A stretch of 10,288 bases of DNA from Acidobacteriota bacterium (GTDB lineage Bacteria > Acidobacteriota > Thermoanaerobaculia > Multivoradales > SZUA-115), in the NCBI GenBank assembly GCA_003231035.1, contig QIHU01000428.1:1-10288 (forward strand). The letters are read 5' to 3'. A program made the position numbers and the translations under genes. The notes under the pieces were generated by a model, which saw only the letters and a program-made list of their open reading frames with translations, searched no databases and was not told where the DNA came from. This document shows, in pieces, positions 7,234 through 10,288 of this stretch (its first letter is position 1; every line of letters begins with the position of its first letter).

Positions 7234-9057
7234 CTACAGCTCCACCCGCTTCTTGCTGGCGTAGAGCTCTTCGACGTAGGAAGTGTACTTCTTCTCGACC
7301 ACCTTGCGCTTGATACTCATCTTCGGGGTCAACTCCCCCGTTTCTTGCGAGAAGTCGTTGGGCAGAAGCTTGATCTTCTTGACCTGCTCGTAACTCGCCA
7401 GTTTGCTGTTCAGCTTGGCCATGTCGGCCCACACCAAGTCGTGCACTTCCTGGCGTCTGGAGAGGTCGGCGTAGTCCTTGAACTCGATTCCCTGCTGCTG
7501 AGCCCACGGCCCCACCGTCTCTTCGTCGATGGTGATCAAGGCGATGCAGAAGGGGCGCCGATCGCCCAGCATTACGACCTGCGAAACCCATTCCGAGGCC
7601 ACCTTGAGGAGGTTCTCCACATACTGCGGTGCCACGTTCTTGCCACCGGCGGTGACGATCAGATCCTTCTTGCGGTCGGTGATGCGCAGGAAGCCATCGC
7701 TGTCGACCTCGCCGATGTCGCCGGTGAGGAGCCAGCCGTCGACCAGGGTCTCGGCGGTCTCCTCGGGCATGTTGTAGTAGCCCTGCATGACGCCGCCACC
7801 ACGCACCAAGATCTCACCATCCGCCTCGGCGATCTTCACCTCGGTCCCCGGCAAGGCCGGCCCCACGGTGCCGAACTTGTATTGGTCCACACGGTTGATG
7901 AAGGTGGCGGCGGCGGTCTCGGTCAAGCCGTAACCTTCGAGCACCAGGAGATCCGCGGCGTGGAAGAACTCGGCGATCTCGCGCGACAGCGGAGCACCGC
8001 CCGAGACGAAGAATCGAATACGGCCGCCGAAGCGAGCCTTGAGTTTCGAGTAAACCAACTTGTCGGCCAACTTGTGCTTCAGGGCGAGCAATCCGCTGGC
8101 CTCTTTTCCCTGTTGGCGCAGCACCGAGACCTCCTTGCCGACCTCGACCGCCCACTTGAAGATCTTGTACTTCAAGCCACCCGCATCCTTGGCCCCGGAG
8201 ACGACCTTGTTGTAGACCTTCTCGTAGACCCGCGGCACCGCCGCCATCACCGTGGGATGGATCTCACCGAGATAGCCGATCAACCCATCGATATCTCCAT
8301 GGACCGCCGTCGGCGTCGCGGTGCGCAGGAAGGTCACCTGCAAGACCTTGGCGAACGAATGGGCCAAGGGCAAGAAAAGATACTGTAAGTCGTCCGACTT
8401 CAAAAGGGCGATCTGGTGAGTCGCGCAGGCCTCGTAGACCCAGTTGGAGTGAGTCAGCATCACCCCCTTGGGCCGGCCGGTGGTACCCGAGGTGTAAATC
8501 AACGTCGCCAGATCGGTCGATTTGACACTGCCGGAGATCTCGTCGTACTTGCCCGGATTGCCGTTGTCCCAATCCTCACCGGCGGCGTACAGATCGGCGA
8601 GAGAGAGCATCCAGTCGTCCTCGGCCGGCGGCTGCCCATCGATCCAGATCACTTTGCGGACCAACGGCAGATTCTCCTTCTGCTCCACCAACTTGGCCGC
8701 CTGTTCGGCGTCCTCCACAAAGCAGAATACAGAGCCCGAATCCACCAGGATGAAGGCACACTCCGCCGGTGTATTGGAGCTAAAGATCGTGGAGGTCGCA
8801 CCGCCCGCTCCCAGAACACCGTAGTCCGCCAGAATCCACTCCGGCCGGGTCATCGACAAGATCGCCACCCGGTCCCCGTGCTCGATGCCGAGACTTAACA
8901 AACCACAGGCGATCCGCCGACTCCGCTCGCCGACCTCCCGCCAGTTCATCGTGTACCAAGCACCGTCGCGGTAGCCATACATCGCATCCGCATCGGCGGA
9001 TTCCGCAACCCGGTAGTGCAACATCTCGACAATCGATTCGAACGAACGCTCGCTCAT
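7234..9057 (-). CDS. Long-chain fatty acid-CoA ligase (AMP-forming, FadD15-like)
   Basis: A 607-residue ANL-superfamily enzyme that activates long-chain fatty acids to acyl-AMP and then acyl-CoA. Motifs in order are the P-loop YTSGTTGRPKGVMLTHSN (188-205), GYGLTETAA (375-383), the TGD motif (445-447) with Asp447, and DRKKDLIVTAGGKNVAP (461-477), the hinge and start of the C-terminal lid. Near the end, GELTPKMSIKRKVV (574-587) corresponds to the A10 region, usually written LTPTxKxKR; the lysine spacing here is shifted. Length is typical of the FadD15/ACSL-like group at about 600 residues. The start at 9057 is supported by GGGAGGGG five bases upstream. It is the first gene of the minus-strand cluster, preceded by a 630-bp non-coding region that must hold its promoter. 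Being next to a lipid acyltransferase, it may supply activated acyl groups for envelope lipids (inference). Confidence 0.95.
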   Translation of the reverse strand: MSERSFESIVEMLHYRVAESADADAMYGYRDGAWYTMNWREVGERSRRIACGLLSLGIEHGDRVAILSMTRPEWILADYGVLGAGGATSTIFSSNTPAECAFILVDSGSVFCFVEDAEQAAKLVEQKENLPLVRKVIWIDGQPPAEDDWMLSLADLYAAGEDWDNGNPGKYDEISGSVKSTDLATLIYTSGTTGRPKGVMLTHSNWVYEACATHQIALLKSDDLQYLFLPLAHSFAKVLQVTFLRTATPTAVHGDIDGLIGYLGEIHPTVMAAVPRVYEKVYNKVVSGAKDAGGLKYKIFKWAVEVGKEVSVLRQQGKEASGLLALKHKLADKLVYSKLKARFGGRIRFFVSGGAPLSREIAEFFHAADLLVLEGYGLTETAAATFINRVDQYKFGTVGPALPGTEVKIAEADGEILVRGGGVMQGYYNMPEETAETLVDGWLLTGDIGEVDSDGFLRITDRKKDLIVTAGGKNVAPQYVENLLKVASEWVSQVVMLGDRRPFCIALITIDEETVGPWAQQQGIEFKDYADLSRRQEVHDLVWADMAKLNSKLASYEQVKKIKLLPNDFSQETGELTPKMSIKRKVVEKKYTSYVEELYASKKRVEL

Positions 9058-9062
9058 GGAAG

Positions 9063-9070
9063 CCCCTCCC
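9063..9070 (-). promoter_or_regulatory. Ribosome-binding site of the acyl-CoA ligase
   Basis: On the minus strand this reads GGGAGGGG, five bases before ATG 9057. It supports that start. Confidence 0.6.
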
Positions 9071-9072
9071 TA

Positions 9073-9091
9073 GGCCCCCACCTCCGGGGCC
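9073..9091. other. Small GC hairpin in the leader of the acyl-CoA ligase
   Basis: GGCCCC (9073-9078) and GGGGCC (9086-9091) form a six-base perfect stem around a seven-base loop, immediately upstream of the ligase ribosome site. It could fold in the mRNA leader and limit ribosome access, but in GC-rich DNA such short stems also arise by chance. Confidence 0.3.
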
Positions 9092-9193
9092 GTGACGACG
9101 TGACTTGGATCACCGCGACTTGTAAGTCAAGACTCTCTCATTCGCGAGCCCTCTACGCAAGCGGGTGGCCCCTCCCCCCACCCTTCTGCTTTT

Positions 9194-9216
9194 GGGGACC
9201 TCTCGCCGAGGTCCCC
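9194..9216. other. Perfect 9-bp GC-rich hairpin
   Basis: GGGGACCTC (9194-9202) and GAGGTCCCC (9208-9216) pair perfectly around TCGCC. The stem is strong enough to act as a transcript-end or pausing hairpin, but there is no T-run immediately after it on either strand. It sits two bases before the AT-rich hairpin at 9219-9244, so the two may act as a tandem structure. Confidence 0.5.
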
Positions 9217-9218
9217 TC

Positions 9219-9244
9219 AGACGAAAAAATGTCATTTTTCGTCT
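9219..9244. terminator. Possible bidirectional terminator-like hairpin (A-run/T-run stem)
   Basis: AGACGAAAAA (9219-9228) and TTTTTCGTCT (9235-9244) pair perfectly over ten bases around a six-base loop. The T-tract lies inside the stem rather than after a GC stem, so it is not a classic intrinsic terminator. With the adjacent GC hairpin (9194-9216) it may still stop transcription. Alternatively it is part of the repeat-rich region to its right. The pairing is certain; the function is not. Confidence 0.35.
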
Positions 9245-9420
9245 TTCACCCCTAAGGCGTCCGGCCTAAACGGCCGGGCTCGCCTGGCGGCTCGCCCGCT
9301 CCGCTCAAGACCTTGCCCGCCCCGAGACGCGAAGCGGCGAGGTCTCAGTGAACAACCCCGGACAGAATACCGAGAGCCGAGCAAAGCGAGGCGCAAGGAC
9401 GAATAAAACACTCCACCAAA
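9245..9420. other. Structured non-coding stretch between hairpins and repeat copy 2
   Basis: No credible gene was found. Short inverted pairs include CCGGCC/GGCCGG (9261-9266 and 9272-9277) and AGACCT/AGGTCT (9308-9313 and 9340-9345). GGCTCGCC occurs twice directly (9277-9284 and 9289-9296). Bases 9279-9293 are the exact reverse complement of bases 50-64 in the variable centre of repeat copy 1. This suggests the stretch belongs to the same repeat family in inverted orientation, though a 15-base match alone could be chance. An open frame on the minus strand through this region has a low-complexity Arg/Ala/Pro composition and no domain, so it is not called as a gene. Confidence 0.4.
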
Positions 9421-9675
9421 GAGTCCGTCTCTCCCGCGCAGTGGCCTAAGGCTGCGGGCACGGACCCGCGGAGGGCACGGATCGGCTCGCGCAGGAAAGC
9501 GGGCGTGATATGAGTTACGCGACCGCCCGGAGCGAGCCGACTCGTAGTGCAAACATCCAGCCCGCAGCCGCCCGGCCACTGCGCGGGAGAGACGGACTCG
9601 AACCCTTAGCGGGCAGCGACCATGGGTCAACAACCCCCGAAACGCCTGGCACCCCGAGAAAAAGGAAGCTCAAGT
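9421..9675. repeat. Dispersed GC-rich hairpin repeat, copy 2 (complete, with long inverted arms)
   Basis: The outer inverted arms are 9421-9446 and 9574-9599, a perfect 26-base pairing. After a small internal loop (TAA against GCCC) the pairing continues for ten bases (9450-9459 with 9560-9569). The 100-base centre contains a further inverted pair, TCGGCTCG (9482-9489) and CGAGCCGA (9533-9540). Bases 9469-9489 and 9524-9630 match copy 1 in the same orientation, and weaker similarity runs to about 9675, close to the helicase stop codon. The arms include GACGGACTCGAACCC, which on the minus strand resembles the T-arm end of a tRNA. The element lies downstream of the helicase gene and upstream of the acyl-CoA ligase. 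It resembles a REP/BIME-type element by structure; no transposase is present nearby. Confidence 0.85.
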
Positions 9676-9687
9676 TCGAACCGCCGG

Positions 9688-10288
9688 TCAATATCGCTTC
9701 CAAATCCGCACCCCTTTGGGGTCCACGGTCCCTCCAAACTCGCGTTTGAGGAGGGCAAGGTAAGGGCTGTGAGCCGCAGGTTCGCCGTTGATCCTCTCGA
9801 TCTGAACCGCCTTGAGCGGACTCACTTCGCGACTCACCAGAACCTTGAGAAAGCTGAGTAATTCGGACAACCTCGGGTACTCGGGCGGCACGGAAATCTC
9901 CAGTTCGCGCCCCTTACGACGAGACACGACCTTCAAGTCTCGCCCCTCGAAGGCGAGGTGAGTAGTGGCGTGGCGATGCGGCAAGATCCCCTTCAGCTCA
10001 TCGAGATCCACCCCGCACAGCGAAGCCGGATCCGACGCACTCAGCCAGTAGACCGCCTCTTCAGGCAACCCTTCGGACAGCGCGCGAAAGGCGGCGCGGC
10101 TGACGAATTGCGGCCCTGGGACGCCGCTGAAAAAGTGGCCGGAGAGCACCTCGCCCGACAACTCCATCAAGCGCAAGGCTCGAAAGAGCTGGCTCCACTG
10201 GAAGGGCGGCAACTCGCGCGCCAACAGTTGGCGAAAAACCACGCCATAGCGTCCGAGCACCAACCGAGCCCGCTCCTTGGCCAACTCC
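9688..10288 (-). CDS. lhr: Lhr-family superfamily 2 helicase, C-terminal part only (5' end outside window)
   Basis: The visible 200 residues are the C-terminus of a large helicase-related (Lhr) protein; the ATPase domains lie beyond the window. Two stretches identify it. GRYGVVFRQLLARE and FRALRLMELSGEVLSGHF match the winged-helix and following part of the Lhr C-terminal region (usually 'RYGVVFRELLARE', 'LEARGEIRGGRFV'). ERINGEPAAHSPYLALLKREF matches the typical Lhr ending. GVPGPQFVSRAAFRAL between them also fits. Lhr enzymes are ATP-dependent 3'-5' helicases acting in DNA repair and possibly RNA metabolism. The frame runs unbroken through the right edge, so no start codon is present here; a TTG at 10284 is an internal leucine codon. 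The stop codon at 9690-9688 abuts the degraded end of repeat copy 2. Confidence 0.85.
   Translation of the reverse strand, partial: ELAKERARLVLGRYGVVFRQLLARELPPFQWSQLFRALRLMELSGEVLSGHFFSGVPGPQFVSRAAFRALSEGLPEEAVYWLSASDPASLCGVDLDELKGILPHRHATTHLAFEGRDLKVVSRRKGRELEISVPPEYPRLSELLSFLKVLVSREVSPLKAVQIERINGEPAAHSPYLALLKREFGGTVDPKGVRIWKRY

Noticed and set aside
7345..8388. 347-codon open frame on the plus strand opposite the acyl-CoA ligase
   Set aside because: It lies fully antisense to a well-supported gene, has no recognisable domain, and such long antisense frames are expected in GC-rich coding DNA.
9100..9180. Possible sigma70 promoter for the acyl-CoA ligase (TTGACT on the minus strand near 9126-9131)
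   Set aside because: The -35-like hexamer has no acceptable -10 box at 16-18 bases, so it is not called as a promoter.
9421..9630. Possible CRISPR array or full tRNA gene
   Set aside because: There is no regular repeat-spacer series. Only a T-arm-like stretch is present, without matching acceptor, D-arm or anticodon arm.
9232..9633. 133-codon open frame on the minus strand in the non-coding region
   Set aside because: It runs through the repeat arms, and its 'RPLRGRDGL' string is the translation of the inverted repeat. No domain or convincing ribosome site was seen.

Overview
The window is high-GC bacterial DNA with tightly packed genes. A Kdo2-lipid A-type late acyltransferase (LpxL/HtrB family) points to a Gram-negative cell with lipid A-like lipids. 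The gene mix and a GC-rich dispersed repeat that reads as 'RPLRGRDGL' would fit an Acidobacteriota-like genome. That placement comes from general impression, not from a marker gene, and is weak.

Layout. Bases 1-~220 hold one copy of a dispersed repeat whose left part lies outside the window. Two plus-strand genes follow: a LON substrate-binding-domain protein (244-948) and an HD-domain phosphohydrolase of the dNTPase/SAMHD1-like COG1078 group (967-2160). They end tail-to-tail, 3 bp from a minus-strand block running 9057 to 2164. In transcription order this block is: long-chain acyl-CoA ligase (FadD15-like), LpxL-type acyltransferase, TrmB tRNA m7G46 methyltransferase, ABC exporter half-transporter (MdlA/BmrC-like), TIGR01777-family NAD-dependent epimerase (YfcH-like), and a small SRPBCC/AHSA1-like protein. 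The first four genes are separated by 39 bp, a 1-nt overlap (TGATG) and 12 bp, so they look like one operon. The last two follow an 86-bp gap holding an AT-rich palindrome and may be a separate unit.

Bases 9058-9687 hold no credible gene. They contain several hairpins and a second, complete copy of the dispersed repeat with very strong inverted arms (36 paired bases per side, 9421-9459 and 9560-9599). At the right edge, the C-terminus of an Lhr-type DNA/RNA helicase enters on the minus strand (10288 to 9688).

How the genes fit together. The acyl-CoA ligase, acyltransferase and ABC exporter could form an envelope-lipid module (acyl activation, acyl transfer, lipid or drug export), with TrmB as an unrelated housekeeping passenger. 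This is inference from gene order. I found no clear new biological system. The items most worth following are the dispersed hairpin repeat, the ABC half-transporter that appears to lack its partner, and the ligase/acyltransferase pairing.
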